Origin: Salegentibacter salarius
GTDB taxonomy: Bacteria; Bacteroidota; Bacteroidia; Flavobacteriales; Flavobacteriaceae
Assembly (NCBI RefSeq): GCF_900168265.1
Contig: NZ_FVZF01000005.1
Coordinates: forward strand, 1-64,000
DNA length: 64,000 nt
Reading direction: 5' to 3'
The notes under the pieces are model-generated. The model was given only the letters and a program-made list of their open reading frames with translations. It was not told where the DNA came from and made no database searches. Numbering within the stretch: position 1 is the stretch's first letter; every line of letters starts with the position of its first letter. Made by a program: the position numbers and the translations under genes. Positions 7,651-15,873 of this stretch are shown here, in pieces.

Positions 7651-8181
7651 ATGAATCGTACAATTTTAGTAGGAATTTTAATTCTGGTATTGAGTTGTAA
7701 ATCGACCGATCTAAAATCAGAGGCTGAATTCCCGGTGGTTGATGAATCGGTAAACCTTTACGCTTTTATAGGAGAAAAAATATCAATTACGGAATTTGAC
7801 CCAAATGAAAACCCTATCCGGATTGAAATCGATTCGGTAACTGGAGACACCCTCAGATTTAAAAGTTTTGTAATGGATAATGCTTTTAATAACAGATATA
7901 AGGTGGTTAAAAATATTTTCAACAAATTAGAAACGGACACGGTTGATTTTGTTGCTTACGATCATTACGGCCGACCTGGATTTGAGGATGTTAAAGATGT
8001 GCTTCTATACTTATCGTGGAATGAAGAAAAAGGACATTATTATCATCAAAAATATCAATTTGATTCGGTGGTGAAAAATGATAAGGGTACCTGGACAGGA
8101 AGTAATGGAGAAAGCATACAGGAATTGTTCAGTAAAAAGAAAGATGGAGTATTAACTGCTCGCGGGATATTTGATAAATAA
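7651..8181 (+). CDS. Lipoprotein of unknown function (cassette 12)
   Basis: A 176-residue lipoprotein: residues 1-16 are a signal peptide with lipobox VLSC, Cys16 being the predicted acylated residue. The mature part is acidic, with Gly/Tyr-rich patches (SWNEEKGHYYHQKYQF), and could be a small beta-barrel or binding domain; no family recognised. The ATG at 7651 follows an A6 run. Confidence 0.75.
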   Translation: MNRTILVGILILVLSCKSTDLKSEAEFPVVDESVNLYAFIGEKISITEFDPNENPIRIEIDSVTGDTLRFKSFVMDNAFNNRYKVVKNIFNKLETDTVDFVAYDHYGRPGFEDVKDVLLYLSWNEEKGHYYHQKYQFDSVVKNDKGTWTGSNGESIQELFSKKKDGVLTARGIFDK

Positions 8182-8193
8182 AAAACGTTTTAC

Positions 8194-8314
8194 AACAACA
8201 TATAAAAACAATGCTTAAATCAGTCTCCAATCGAATCTCTGCGCCAGCTTGCTTAGCGGATTGTCTTGTGGACAAACACGCCCGCCAGCTCGCAAAGTTT
8301 TTATACGGGACGTT
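8194..8314 (+). repeat. attC-like site 12
   Basis: Left junction GTTTTACAAC pairs exactly with the cassette 12 start GTTGTAAAAC. The right end opens cassette 13 with GTTGGCACAC, which does not pair with that cassette's end (see site 13). Confidence 0.92.
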
Positions 8315-8363
8315 GGCACACATTCCCCACATGAAGAAACTCCATTAATTTCTTTGGCTAACG
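8312..8363 (+). repeat. Leader copy shared with cassette 1, interrupted by the IS110 element
   Basis: These 52 bases match bases 3-54 with only a few differences, including the hairpin GAAGAAA...TTTCTTY and the end GGCTAACG. In cassette 1 a purine-rich stretch follows; here the similarity stops at 8364 and resumes at 9972 (AATTTGACGTTAGTCAGAAT), on the far side of the transposase gene. Confidence 0.7.
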
Positions 8364-8602
8364 GGATGCAAAATATCACCTCCTTTATTAAATTTAAGTG
8401 GACTCTATGTGTGGCCGTTTTTTAAATTGGTGCTTGCAATAAAGCCCGTGACACATTCTGGTCGAAATGTAAAAAAGCCCCTGAATTAGTGGTTCAGGAG
8501 CTTGTTGATAATTTCAGTGGTGCCCCTTTTGGAGAGCCCGTTCAGAATATTGTTCAAATCAAAGATACATTTCCTTAGAGTCTTTTTCTAAAATATTTAA
8601 TT
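8364..8602 (+). ncRNA. Candidate bridge RNA region of the IS110 element
   Basis: IS110-group elements encode a structured bridge RNA in the non-coding end before the recombinase. Here the stretch contains a hairpin at 8476-8502 (AAGCCCCTGAA / TTCAGGAGCTT) and G/C-rich loops downstream. Transcript ends and guide loops cannot be fixed by eye. Confidence 0.4.
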
Positions 8603-9971
8603 ATGGGACGAAAAAAGCTTTCAATGGAAATCATTAATCCCAATGCAGCCGGGATTGATGTTGGCAGTCGCTCACACTATGTGGCCGTTGGGCAATTACC
8701 AGGAGATGTAAAGGAATTTGGCGTGTATGCCGAAGAACTTTCGGCACTTGGAGTATGGTTAAAATCTAAAGAGGTTACAACTGTTGCAATGGAGTCCACA
8801 GGTGATTATTGGCAAAACCTGTTTTCGGAGCTGGTTAAACAAGGCTTGGAAGTTGTCCTGGTCAATGGAAAATTCACCAAAAATGCTAAAGGGAAGAAGA
8901 CGGACGTAAAGGATTGTCGCTGGATCCAGCAGCTACATACTCTAGGGCTTCTCTCCGGGAGTTTTCTTCCAGATGAGACCACAGAGAAGCTGCGCACTTA
9001 TTGCAGACAGCGTGGCAACTGGGTAGATCAGGCGGCATCCACCACTCATAAAATGCAGAAGTTTCTCAAGTTCTTAAACTTTAGGCTTGATGTAGTGGTA
9101 AAGGATGTCTGTGGCCTTACAGGACTTGCAATTATTGGTGATATTTGTAAAGGAAATTTAGATCCGGAAAAACTTGCAAAGCACCGGCATTACAACTGTA
9201 GGAAGTCAGAAGAAGAGATAGCCAAAGCATTGCACGGTAACAATAGAGAAGATTTCCTTTTTGGCCTAAAGCAGGAATACGAAACTTACCTGTTTCTGCA
9301 GAAGAAGATTGAGGAATGTGATAAACAGATGGAAAAGTTTATCAATGCAGAGCTCAAAAAGTATCCCGGCAAAAGGGCACTTAAAACCACCGAAAAACCA
9401 TACAAGAGGATCAATAAGAATGCCCCTAAAATTAAAAACCTTAACCAGATAGCCTATCAGTATTTTGAAGGTGTCGATTTATTTACCATAGAAGGCTTAA
9501 GCCACGCTACAGTAGTATCAATAATGAGCGAGATAGGGCCAGAAGGGTTTAAAAAATTTGAATCTGCCAAACACTTTACTTCCTGGCTAAGATTAGCACC
9601 AAACAATAAAATATCCGGAGGAAAAATCTTAAGCCATAGAATACCAAAAGGAAGCAACCGGCTGAAAATTGCTTTTAGACAAGCGGCCAATTCAATAGGA
9701 AATCTGAAAGACACACATCTGTCTAATTTTTTTAAAAGAGTAGCCTACAGGAAAGGTAGGACTGCAGCAGTCTCAGCAACAGCCAGAAAACTTGCGGTAA
9801 TAGTTTGGAACATGATGGTAAAAAAAGTTCCATATCTTCCACCAACTGAATACCTATTCTTGGATCAAAAGCGGAAATTAAAGATGGTGGCAAGGTTAAG
9901 GAAAAATATAGCTAAATTGGAACTCAAACCAGAGGATCTGGGGTTTTCACCAACCTTAGTATCGACCAACT
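8364..9971 (+). mobile_element. IS110-family insertion sequence
   Basis: The element holds one transposase gene (8603-9973) preceded by about 240 non-coding bases, the usual IS110 layout with a long left end. Boundaries are inferred from where similarity to the uninterrupted copy in cassette 1 stops (after base 54, and again before base 130). There are no obvious terminal inverted repeats, as expected for IS110. It lies inside a palindromic attC-like site; IS1111/IS110 relatives are known to target integron attC sites. Confidence 0.65.
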
Positions 9972-9973
9972 AA
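8603..9973 (+). CDS. IS110-family transposase (DEDD recombinase)
   Basis: A 456-residue recombinase. The N-terminal RuvC-like domain has the expected acidic residues: GIDVGS at about 17-22, MESTGDYW at about 63-70 and KTDVKDCRW around residue 100. The C-terminal Tnp_IS116/IS110/IS902 domain (about 300-385) contains FTSWLRLAP and the SGGK serine motif, then GSNRLKIAFRQAANS. The length and order of domains look complete, so the enzyme may be active. It belongs to the same strand as the cassette genes but is an insertion, not cassette cargo. Confidence 0.92.
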   Translation: MGRKKLSMEIINPNAAGIDVGSRSHYVAVGQLPGDVKEFGVYAEELSALGVWLKSKEVTTVAMESTGDYWQNLFSELVKQGLEVVLVNGKFTKNAKGKKTDVKDCRWIQQLHTLGLLSGSFLPDETTEKLRTYCRQRGNWVDQAASTTHKMQKFLKFLNFRLDVVVKDVCGLTGLAIIGDICKGNLDPEKLAKHRHYNCRKSEEEIAKALHGNNREDFLFGLKQEYETYLFLQKKIEECDKQMEKFINAELKKYPGKRALKTTEKPYKRINKNAPKIKNLNQIAYQYFEGVDLFTIEGLSHATVVSIMSEIGPEGFKKFESAKHFTSWLRLAPNNKISGGKILSHRIPKGSNRLKIAFRQAANSIGNLKDTHLSNFFKRVAYRKGRTAAVSATARKLAVIVWNMMVKKVPYLPPTEYLFLDQKRKLKMVARLRKNIAKLELKPEDLGFSPTLVSTN

Positions 9974-10016
9974 TTTGACGTTAGTCAGAATATAAACCAA
10001 CATAACATTTTTTAAA

Positions 10017-10601
10017 TTGAAAAAATTTATAACTTTTTTAGCCATATTCCTTTCTCTCACCTCTTGTGGACAGAAACATCAAGACCACAATCCTGATAAT
10101 AATATTTATTCCAATCAAGAACTGGGTTGGACAATAGAAGTTCCGAAAAATTGGGACGTTATAACACAGACTCAAATTAAAAAATTAGAAGAAATAGGAA
10201 AAGAAACCTCGGACTACGAAATAGATACATCTGGATTGAAATATTTGATCGGTTTCAAAAAAAATATATTTAATTTTTTTCAGTCCTCGTCTGAACACCT
10301 TGACCATCCTGAAAAGTGGGAGTTCTACCAAAAAGGATTAAAAGAAATGGTTTTTAATAACTATGTTTCAAACGGTGTCCAAGTGGATTCGACCGCAACC
10401 AAAATAATAGAGGTGGACGGGCTTGAATTTCAGCATTACAAATTTCGGATTTATAATTCCAAAGGAGAACTTGTTTTAAATCAATTGGTTTACAGTCGTC
10501 TGATAAATAATGAGTCTTTTGGAGTTAACATCAATTATAACAACGAAGCGGATAAAGAAGAAATGTTGAAAGCCTGGTTCGACTCTAAGTTTAGGAAATA
10601 A
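10017..10601 (+). CDS. Lipoprotein with PsbP/DUF1795-like domain (cassette 13)
   Basis: A 194-residue lipoprotein from a TTG start at 10017: signal peptide of 16 residues, lipobox SLTSC, predicted acylation at Cys17. After a short linker, the segment GWTIEVPKNWDVIT opens a domain resembling the PsbP/DUF1795 group of small exported proteins. It follows the IS110 element by 43 bases and shares the GACGTTAGTCAGAAT boundary with cassette 1. Its cassette's right end does not match its left end, so the cassette may be a fusion of two. Confidence 0.72.
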   Translation: MKKFITFLAIFLSLTSCGQKHQDHNPDNNIYSNQELGWTIEVPKNWDVITQTQIKKLEEIGKETSDYEIDTSGLKYLIGFKKNIFNFFQSSSEHLDHPEKWEFYQKGLKEMVFNNYVSNGVQVDSTATKIIEVDGLEFQHYKFRIYNSKGELVLNQLVYSRLINNESFGVNINYNNEADKEEMLKAWFDSKFRK

Positions 10602-10611
10602 TACGTGCTAC

Positions 10612-10733
10612 AACACTGTATAAAAACAATGCTTAAATCAGTCTCGAATCGAAGGTCAGCGCTCGCTTGCAACGCCTGATTGTCCTGCGGACAATCAAGC
10701 TCGCCAGCTCGCACTGTTTTTATACGGGACGTT
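10612..10733 (+). repeat. attC-like site 13
   Basis: Left junction GTGCTACAAC would pair with GTTGTAGCAC, but cassette 13 starts with GTTGGCACAC, so the two ends belong to different original cassettes. The right end opens cassette 14 with GTTGGCAACA. Confidence 0.92.
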
Positions 10734-10790
10734 GGCAACAATTACTAAATGAACATTTTTAAACAACCAATAATTTTAATCTAAACAAAA

Positions 10791-11399
10791 ATGAAAATCA
10801 TAATTTCTCTCGTTATACTTCTATTTTCAATTTCAAATATAATTGCTCAAGAAAAAATTTCAATGAATATCGATTATAGTACTGATAGTCAGGATTTACA
10901 AACAATTTTGAGATTTGAACAAATTAATTTGGCAAAATTCAATTTCATTGGTAATATAAAGGGTCAAGATTATACTATAAAAATTGATGAATATAAAAAA
11001 GGAGAATTAGTAAAAACGGACACGATATTCTATAGCTCACAAGATGATTATTTCAAAATAAAAGAAGATACTCTCAAACTAAACTTTATAACTAAGAACA
11101 CAAATAAAGAACTTATTTTTCAATTAAACGGTAACGGATTTTCAAGTCCAAAAATGAATTATGAAATATCTGAATCCAACGGAAGATATGCCTACAAAGA
11201 TTTTTTAAGCTCAGAAAACTCAAAAAGTTATGATAAGAATAGTTCATTTCCTCTATTCACAATTATAACGCCTACGGTTTACGAAGACGGTTCTAAATCA
11301 TATTGTAGAGTTGCACAATCAGGAATAAAACCAGAAAATTTAGGTAAAGAATTTGATATCCCTCATTATTTTGTTGCAACAATGACTTTCAATAGATAA
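10791..11399 (+). CDS. Secreted protein of unknown function (cassette 14)
   Basis: A 202-residue exported protein: signal peptide at residues 1-19 (ends IIAQ), then a Lys/Asn/Ser-rich, probably beta-stranded domain of about 180 residues with no recognised motif. The C-terminus (FDIPHYFVATMTFNR) is hydrophobic and beta-like. The ATG follows a 57-base leader with no Shine-Dalgarno box. Confidence 0.72.
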   Translation: MKIIISLVILLFSISNIIAQEKISMNIDYSTDSQDLQTILRFEQINLAKFNFIGNIKGQDYTIKIDEYKKGELVKTDTIFYSSQDDYFKIKEDTLKLNFITKNTNKELIFQLNGNGFSSPKMNYEISESNGRYAYKDFLSSENSKSYDKNSSFPLFTIITPTVYEDGSKSYCRVAQSGIKPENLGKEFDIPHYFVATMTFNR

Positions 11400-11407
11400 C
11401 AGTTGCC

Positions 11408-11528
11408 AACAACATATAAAAATAATGCTCAAGCCTGTCTCAATTCGAAACTCCGTGCTCGCTTGCTCAGCGGATTGTCAGGCGGACAATCACAAACGCC
11501 CGCTCGCACAGTTTTTATACGAGACGTT
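11408..11528 (+). repeat. attC-like site 14
   Basis: Left junction AGTTGCCAAC pairs 9/10 with the cassette 14 start GTTGGCAACA. The right end opens cassette 15 with GTTGTAAACT. Confidence 0.92.
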
Positions 11529-11562
11529 GTAAACTATGCATAAAAGACTCTAATTCCTATAA

Positions 11563-11748
11563 ATGACTGACCAGAATTTTTACATCGGGATTCTTCTTGT
11601 AATTGTTTGTTCTGTAGTATCCTATTTTCAAGTAAAGGACGCATTGAAGATCAAAAAGAATGATGAAACCAGGAAATATTATAAAACAAAAATTCTCGGA
11701 TCCTTATTGTTTTTTTTCGTGTATGGAATTTATTTAATCTTTAGTTGA
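11563..11748 (+). CDS. Small two-segment membrane protein (cassette 15)
   Basis: A 61-residue protein made of two transmembrane segments (about 6-24 and 45-60) joined by a basic loop (KIKKNDETRKYYKTK). No family recognised. The gene occupies the first two thirds of its cassette; the 67 bases after the stop hold nothing visible. The cassette ends pair 10/10, which supports an intact unit. Confidence 0.65.
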   Translation: MTDQNFYIGILLVIVCSVVSYFQVKDALKIKKNDETRKYYKTKILGSLLFFFVYGIYLIFS

Positions 11749-11815
11749 AAGTTAGCCGGATAGCTTGCAACTGATTCACCGCCTATATCAAAAATTAAAA
11801 TAAAGCACAGTTTAC

Positions 11816-11935
11816 AACAACATATAAAAACAATGCTCAATAAGTCTTAAATCGAAACTACGGGCTCATTTGCTTAGCGGATTGTCCTGCGGACAATCAC
11901 GCTCGCCAGCTCGCACAGTTTTTATACGGAACGTT
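11816..11935 (+). repeat. attC-like site 15
   Basis: Left junction AGTTTACAAC pairs exactly with the cassette 15 start GTTGTAAACT. The right end opens cassette 16 with GTTACAAAAC. Confidence 0.93.
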
Positions 11936-11946
11936 ACAAAACATTT

Positions 11947-12654
11947 ATGAGAAACTTACTGACCATTATTTTTTTGACTTTATGCTTGAATTGTATAAGT
12001 CAAAACCAACCGCGACAGCTGATTGAACAAACCGCTCAAAAAGTCGGAATTCAAAACTCAGAAATATTTTCAAGACTTTCGACATCACAACAATTCGATA
12101 ATGGGACTCTGATAGTAATCCCTGAAATTGCAGAACAGGGAGACGGATATATAATTTTCAACAGCAATATCATTCTGATCAATCAAAATACTGGTGAAGT
12201 CAAAGCAAAATTTAGCGGACAGAAAGACTGGTATATTGATGCTGTTTCAATTGATAAAATTGAAATAGAGCCCAAACTTTATCAATTGAACGAAACAACT
12301 GTCGCTTTCGGACTAAAAGTATTTTATTCAAACCAAAGCCGACCAAATCCTTATTCAAGTACTCAGTTATCATTATACGCTCTGGAAGAAAATAAATTAA
12401 ATTGCGTTTTAAAAGATTTCTCAATAAAGAAATTTAATGGAGAAACGGACACAACTTGTAAAGGTGAATTTGAAGAACATTCGAAAAATATACAAGTTTT
12501 GGATACTTACACAAATAAGTTTGCGGATTTAGAATTCACCGACAAAATCGAGTTCAGCGAAAGGAATGAAGACTGTGAAAAGGTAAAGGAGAAAACCAGA
12601 AAGGAAACTGAAATCCTAAAATACGAGAATGGTGAGTATAAAAACGTTTTGTAA
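11947..12654 (+). CDS. Secreted protein of unknown function (cassette 16)
   Basis: A 235-residue exported protein: signal peptide at residues 1-19 (LCLNCISQ; a Cys lies near the cut, so lipidation is possible). The mature part is a soluble domain with strand-like repeats (GTLIVIPEIAEQGDGYIIFNS) and a highly charged C-terminal tail. The stop TAA (12652-12654) sits inside the conserved GTAAC cassette end. The ATG is only 14 bases from the site's GTT. Confidence 0.75.
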   Translation: MRNLLTIIFLTLCLNCISQNQPRQLIEQTAQKVGIQNSEIFSRLSTSQQFDNGTLIVIPEIAEQGDGYIIFNSNIILINQNTGEVKAKFSGQKDWYIDAVSIDKIEIEPKLYQLNETTVAFGLKVFYSNQSRPNPYSSTQLSLYALEENKLNCVLKDFSIKKFNGETDTTCKGEFEEHSKNIQVLDTYTNKFADLEFTDKIEFSERNEDCEKVKEKTRKETEILKYENGEYKNVL

Positions 12655-12773
12655 CAATGTATAAAAACAATGCTCAAACCTGTCTTGAATCGAAAGTCCG
12701 TGCTCGCTTGCTCAGCGGATTGTCCTGCGGACAATCACGCTCGCCAGCTCGCACTGTTTTTATACGAGACGTT
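12653..12773 (+). repeat. attC-like site 16
   Basis: Left junction GTTTTGTAAC pairs exactly with the cassette 16 start GTTACAAAAC. The right end opens cassette 17 with GTTGTGCGCA. Confidence 0.93.
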
Positions 12774-12798
12774 GTGCGCAAGCTAAAAAAAATACTAT

Positions 12799-13518
12799 AT
12801 GAACGAAGAGTTTAATCCAAACAGTATTGAAAACCAAAGAGAAATGGACAAAATAGGCTTGGAACTATTTGTTCATAATCTTAAAGAAAACAGCTTCAAT
12901 GACGCCGTTAATGAATTAATAACAAACTTAAAAACGGAACTAAATAAGGAAATAACGGAATTCTTAGAGTTTCAAGAACAACAGGAAAATGCGCATCAGA
13001 ACTACCACCTAGACACCTATTTCTTAGAAGACAAACTGCTGGCTCTTTCCGAGATGAATATTGTTTATGCCTACAAAGATTTTGAAATAAACCTTAAGAA
13101 ACTAATTAGTGCCGCTTACGGTATTGAAACCAAAGAATTCTACAAATGGGATTCCGTTACCGACTTTTTAAAGTCTAAAAAAATTAGATATTCAGAACTG
13201 AATGCATATCAAGAAATTAATGATTTACGCAAAGTCAATAATTCTATAAAGCATTCAACTAAACATATTGACAACAAAATTAAAAGTATTTCGGAATTTT
13301 CGAATCTTAAATATATGAGACACTATGAACTTTCCGCATTTTTTAAAAGAATAAAGGACTGTCCTAATAAATTTTTAGAAGCTCTTTCTTCAGAGATTTA
13401 TCGAAATTTATATGAATTTAACGATGACCGATTAAATAAAATAGCTGAGCTATATTCGTTGAGAATGGACAAAGAAACTGCTAACCGATTTATAGAAAAT
13501 TTAAAACAAAAGTATTGA
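12799..13518 (+). CDS. HEPN-like helical protein (cassette 17)
   Basis: A 239-residue soluble, mostly helical protein. The core around residues 90-160 (YKDFEINLKKLISAAYG..., then INDLRKVNNSIKHSTKH) resembles RiboL-PSP-HEPN or MAE_28990-type HEPN proteins, which often end helix 3 with an (N)xxKH motif. The spacing is not the strict R-x4-6-H of active RNases, so I only call it HEPN-like. A start at 12799 or at the internal Met15 would both work. If correct, it is one of three such cassettes in the array. Confidence 0.55.
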   Translation: MNEEFNPNSIENQREMDKIGLELFVHNLKENSFNDAVNELITNLKTELNKEITEFLEFQEQQENAHQNYHLDTYFLEDKLLALSEMNIVYAYKDFEINLKKLISAAYGIETKEFYKWDSVTDFLKSKKIRYSELNAYQEINDLRKVNNSIKHSTKHIDNKIKSISEFSNLKYMRHYELSAFFKRIKDCPNKFLEALSSEIYRNLYEFNDDRLNKIAELYSLRMDKETANRFIENLKQKY

Positions 13519-13542
13519 TTAATTGGATAAAAGCCAGCGCAC

Positions 13543-13666
13543 AACAATGTATAAAAACAATGCTTAAATTAATCTCGAATCGAAAGTCTGTGCGTACTTG
13601 CTGCGTCTGATTTTCCTGCGGAAAATCATCGTCGGCAATCGCCGCACTGTTTTTATACGGGACGTT
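13543..13666 (+). repeat. attC-like site 17
   Basis: Left junction AGCGCACAAC pairs 9/10 with the cassette 17 start GTTGTGCGCA. The right end opens cassette 18 with GTTGTGATGC. The inner hairpin is TGATTTTCC-TGC-GGAAAATCA. Confidence 0.92.
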
Positions 13667-13697
13667 GTGATGCATAAAAGACTAAATTTCTTCGATA

Positions 13698-13862
13698 ATG
13701 GAAAAACTTATAAATTTAAAACCAGTTTACCTTTATTTACTTTCTGGAGTATTCTTTATTTTGTCTAAATTGAGTACGGACGGATCTGTTCTAAGCTATA
13801 TATTAACCATTATTGGAATTGCTATTTTAATCGCTGCTTTTGTAAAATATTTTCGGACTTAA
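13698..13862 (+). CDS. Small two-segment membrane protein, 54 residues (cassette 18)
   Basis: Short frame read by eye: it starts MEKLINLKPVYLYLLSG and ends AFVKYFRT. Two hydrophobic segments (about 9-24 and 33-48) are joined by a short polar loop with SKLSTDGS, a helical hairpin like that of cassette 15. It is the only frame that explains this cassette, whose ends pair 10/10. The ATG lies 32 bases after the site's GTT. Confidence 0.6.
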   Translation: MEKLINLKPVYLYLLSGVFFILSKLSTDGSVLSYILTIIGIAILIAAFVKYFRT

Positions 13863-13900
13863 CTTCCGCCGACTCCGATATACTAAATTTTACGCATCAC

Positions 13901-14021
13901 AACATTATATAAAAACAATGCTTAATACTGTCCCAATTCGAAATTCAGTGCTCGCTTGCTCAGCTTATTGTCCTGCGGACAATCACGCGCGCCAGCTCGC
14001 ACAGTTTTTATACGAGACGTT
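13901..14021 (+). repeat. attC-like site 18
   Basis: Left junction GCATCACAAC pairs exactly with the cassette 18 start GTTGTGATGC. The right end opens cassette 19 with GTTGTAGCCA. Confidence 0.93.
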
Positions 14022-14056
14022 GTAGCCAATTTAAGAAACAGGCATTAGATAAGACA

Positions 14057-15124
14057 ATGAGAAATATAGTAATAGTAGTATTCATCCTATTTTCAATTAA
14101 TGTGTTCGGACAGAAAAATAGAGCAGACAATGTAATTGAAATGAATTCAAAATTTACTTTAGAATTACAAACGGAGGATTCATTAACATATACTTTTAAG
14201 ATAGTATCTAAAGAGCCTTTTACACAGGAAATCGAATGGTCTGATGGAAGGAAGTATTTGGATAGTGTTTCTTTAAAAAACCAAATCCAAGGGATCCTTA
14301 CAAGAGGAAAATTTGGCAGCAGGACTAGTAGCATTTTATTGATTCAGAATGGACTTGAAAATTCGATTAGTTATAAACTGGAAATTAAAGTTCCTCAAAA
14401 AAGAAAACTTGTTAAGACCTCAGTCGTTGATTTACTTACAAATGTACCTTCAACTGAACTTTGGCCTTATATGATTGAGTATGTTCAATTCTCTAACTTC
14501 ACTGCAGCACATGAACTTGAAGAATATGTTCATAAACCACAAATTGATTCATCATGCATAGAAAACAAAGAATACAACATTGAGTATGGTAATAAACTAT
14601 TTATTGATCACTCTGCCTTAACAATCAATAGATTAAAAAGCGATAAATCATTTGATTTAAATGAATTACTGCAGTTCGAAGATTCTTTAAAAACTGAGGA
14701 TGTTTCACTGGGACATTTTTGGAGTTTAGGAGAAGGTATTTATCCGAACAGTAGTGATTTTACTTTTGGCAACCCAATAAGTTATCGACGATTAGAATGT
14801 CCATATTTTGACGGAACAACTAATTTCTTCTACACGAAAGAGGAAAAGTCGGTTAAGGTGGTTTCGTATGGATGGAAAGAATTTAAGAAAAGCGGCTTCC
14901 CGATTTCCGAGAACTCAGATTCTGAGGATAAAGACTTAGCATTTAAGGAAAAGTATGATTTTGTTTTAACTCAAATCAGTAAGCTCTTGGGAGAACCAAT
15001 ATCCAATGTGAGAGAAGATAGCGGCAGACGAAAAACAAAATGGAAAAGTAAAACCAACATGCATGCTTACTTATTCAATTTTAGTAATATTAACGAGATA
15101 CGATTGTACATTTATAAGGAGTAA
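14057..15124 (+). CDS. Secreted protein of unknown function (cassette 19)
   Basis: A 355-residue exported protein, one of the larger cargo proteins. The signal peptide spans residues 1-18 (ends NVFGQ). The mature part begins with a beta-rich region (residues 30-115) and continues with a mixed domain containing a Cys-containing loop (LECPYFDGTTNFFY) and a C-terminal segment that ends in strands (MHAYLFNFSNINEIRLYIYKE). No enzyme motif recognised. The stop is 11 bases before the cassette end. Confidence 0.72.
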   Translation: MRNIVIVVFILFSINVFGQKNRADNVIEMNSKFTLELQTEDSLTYTFKIVSKEPFTQEIEWSDGRKYLDSVSLKNQIQGILTRGKFGSRTSSILLIQNGLENSISYKLEIKVPQKRKLVKTSVVDLLTNVPSTELWPYMIEYVQFSNFTAAHELEEYVHKPQIDSSCIENKEYNIEYGNKLFIDHSALTINRLKSDKSFDLNELLQFEDSLKTEDVSLGHFWSLGEGIYPNSSDFTFGNPISYRRLECPYFDGTTNFFYTKEEKSVKVVSYGWKEFKKSGFPISENSDSEDKDLAFKEKYDFVLTQISKLLGEPISNVREDSGRRKTKWKSKTNMHAYLFNFSNINEIRLYIYKE

Positions 15125-15135
15125 AAACTGGCTAC

Positions 15136-15296
15136 AACAACATATAAAAACAATGCTCAAGCCTGTCTCGAATCGAACCCCGATAGCTATCGGGGGTGCT
15201 CGCTTGCAACGCCTGATTGTCCTTCACTCCGCAAAAGCTACGGGACAGGACGGACAATCAAGCTCGCCAGCTCGCACTGTTTTTATACGAGACGTT
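15136..15296 (+). repeat. attC-like site 19, expanded (161 bases)
   Basis: Left junction TGGCTACAAC pairs exactly with the cassette 19 start GTTGTAGCCA. The right end opens cassette 20 with GTTGGCAACA. It is longer than its relatives because of an 18-base perfect palindrome at 15178-15195 (CCCC-GATAGCTATC-GGGG) and an extra stretch in the loop of the inner hairpin. Confidence 0.92.
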
Positions 15297-15327
15297 GGCA
15301 ACAATTTGAACAAGGATCCTTCTCTGA

Positions 15328-15705
15328 ATGAAAAAAATTAATATCATACTTGGTTTAATTGGGGTAATAGGTTTGGCATTTTTCTTTGGCACAGCTGATC
15401 ATAAAGTGGACTGTGAATCGTTAAAACAAAATGAAAAATCGGACGAATATAGCGGAGTGATAATAGAAAAGTACATTGATCAAGATCAACATATGTATGA
15501 GAAAGTGATTCTTGATAAAAGCCCAGGAACCGACGTAATTCTTTTGGATTGGGAAACAAGTGGATTTTTTGATTTTCTAAAAATTGGCGACTCAATTTCG
15601 AAGAACCCGAACAGTCTGCAAGTAAATGTTTGGCGGAATGATAAAGACACCATTTATACCCTGAAATTCTATTGTTTAGAGGAAACATACAGTTTAAAGA
15701 AATAA
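15328..15705 (+). CDS. Membrane-anchored small protein (cassette 20)
   Basis: A 125-residue protein with an N-terminal hydrophobic segment (residues 5-21, ILGLIGVIGLAFFFG), most likely an uncleaved anchor, followed by a soluble beta-rich domain of about 95 residues. The pattern SGVIIEKYID, then a W-containing strand, then KIGDSISKNPNS resembles the small OB-like domains common in Bacteroidota hypothetical proteins, but I cannot name the family. ATG start at 15328. Confidence 0.7.
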   Translation: MKKINIILGLIGVIGLAFFFGTADHKVDCESLKQNEKSDEYSGVIIEKYIDQDQHMYEKVILDKSPGTDVILLDWETSGFFDFLKIGDSISKNPNSLQVNVWRNDKDTIYTLKFYCLEETYSLKK

Positions 15706-15715
15706 AACAGTTGCC

Positions 15716-15835
15716 AACAAAATATAAAAACAATGCTTAATTTTTCTTGAATCGAAACACCGTGCTCGCTTGCTCAGCGGATTGTCCTGCGGACAATCAC
15801 GCTTGCCAGCTTGCACTGTTTTTATACGGGACGTT
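15716..15835 (+). repeat. attC-like site 20
   Basis: Left junction AGTTGCCAAC pairs 9/10 with the cassette 20 start GTTGGCAACA. The right end opens cassette 21 with GTTGGCAATA. Confidence 0.92.
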
Positions 15836-15873
15836 GGCAATAATATAAGATAACACCTAACTAATCAAATACA

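Noticed and set aside
15178-15195. Palindrome in site 19 as an operator or terminator
   Set aside because: It lies in the loop part of a site and has no T run; an insertion in the site is the simpler explanation.
15063-15341. Frames on the + strand crossing sites 19 and 22 (about 60-92 residues)
   Set aside because: They mostly translate the repeat sequence (QQHIKTMLK...), start inside another gene and have no signal of their own.
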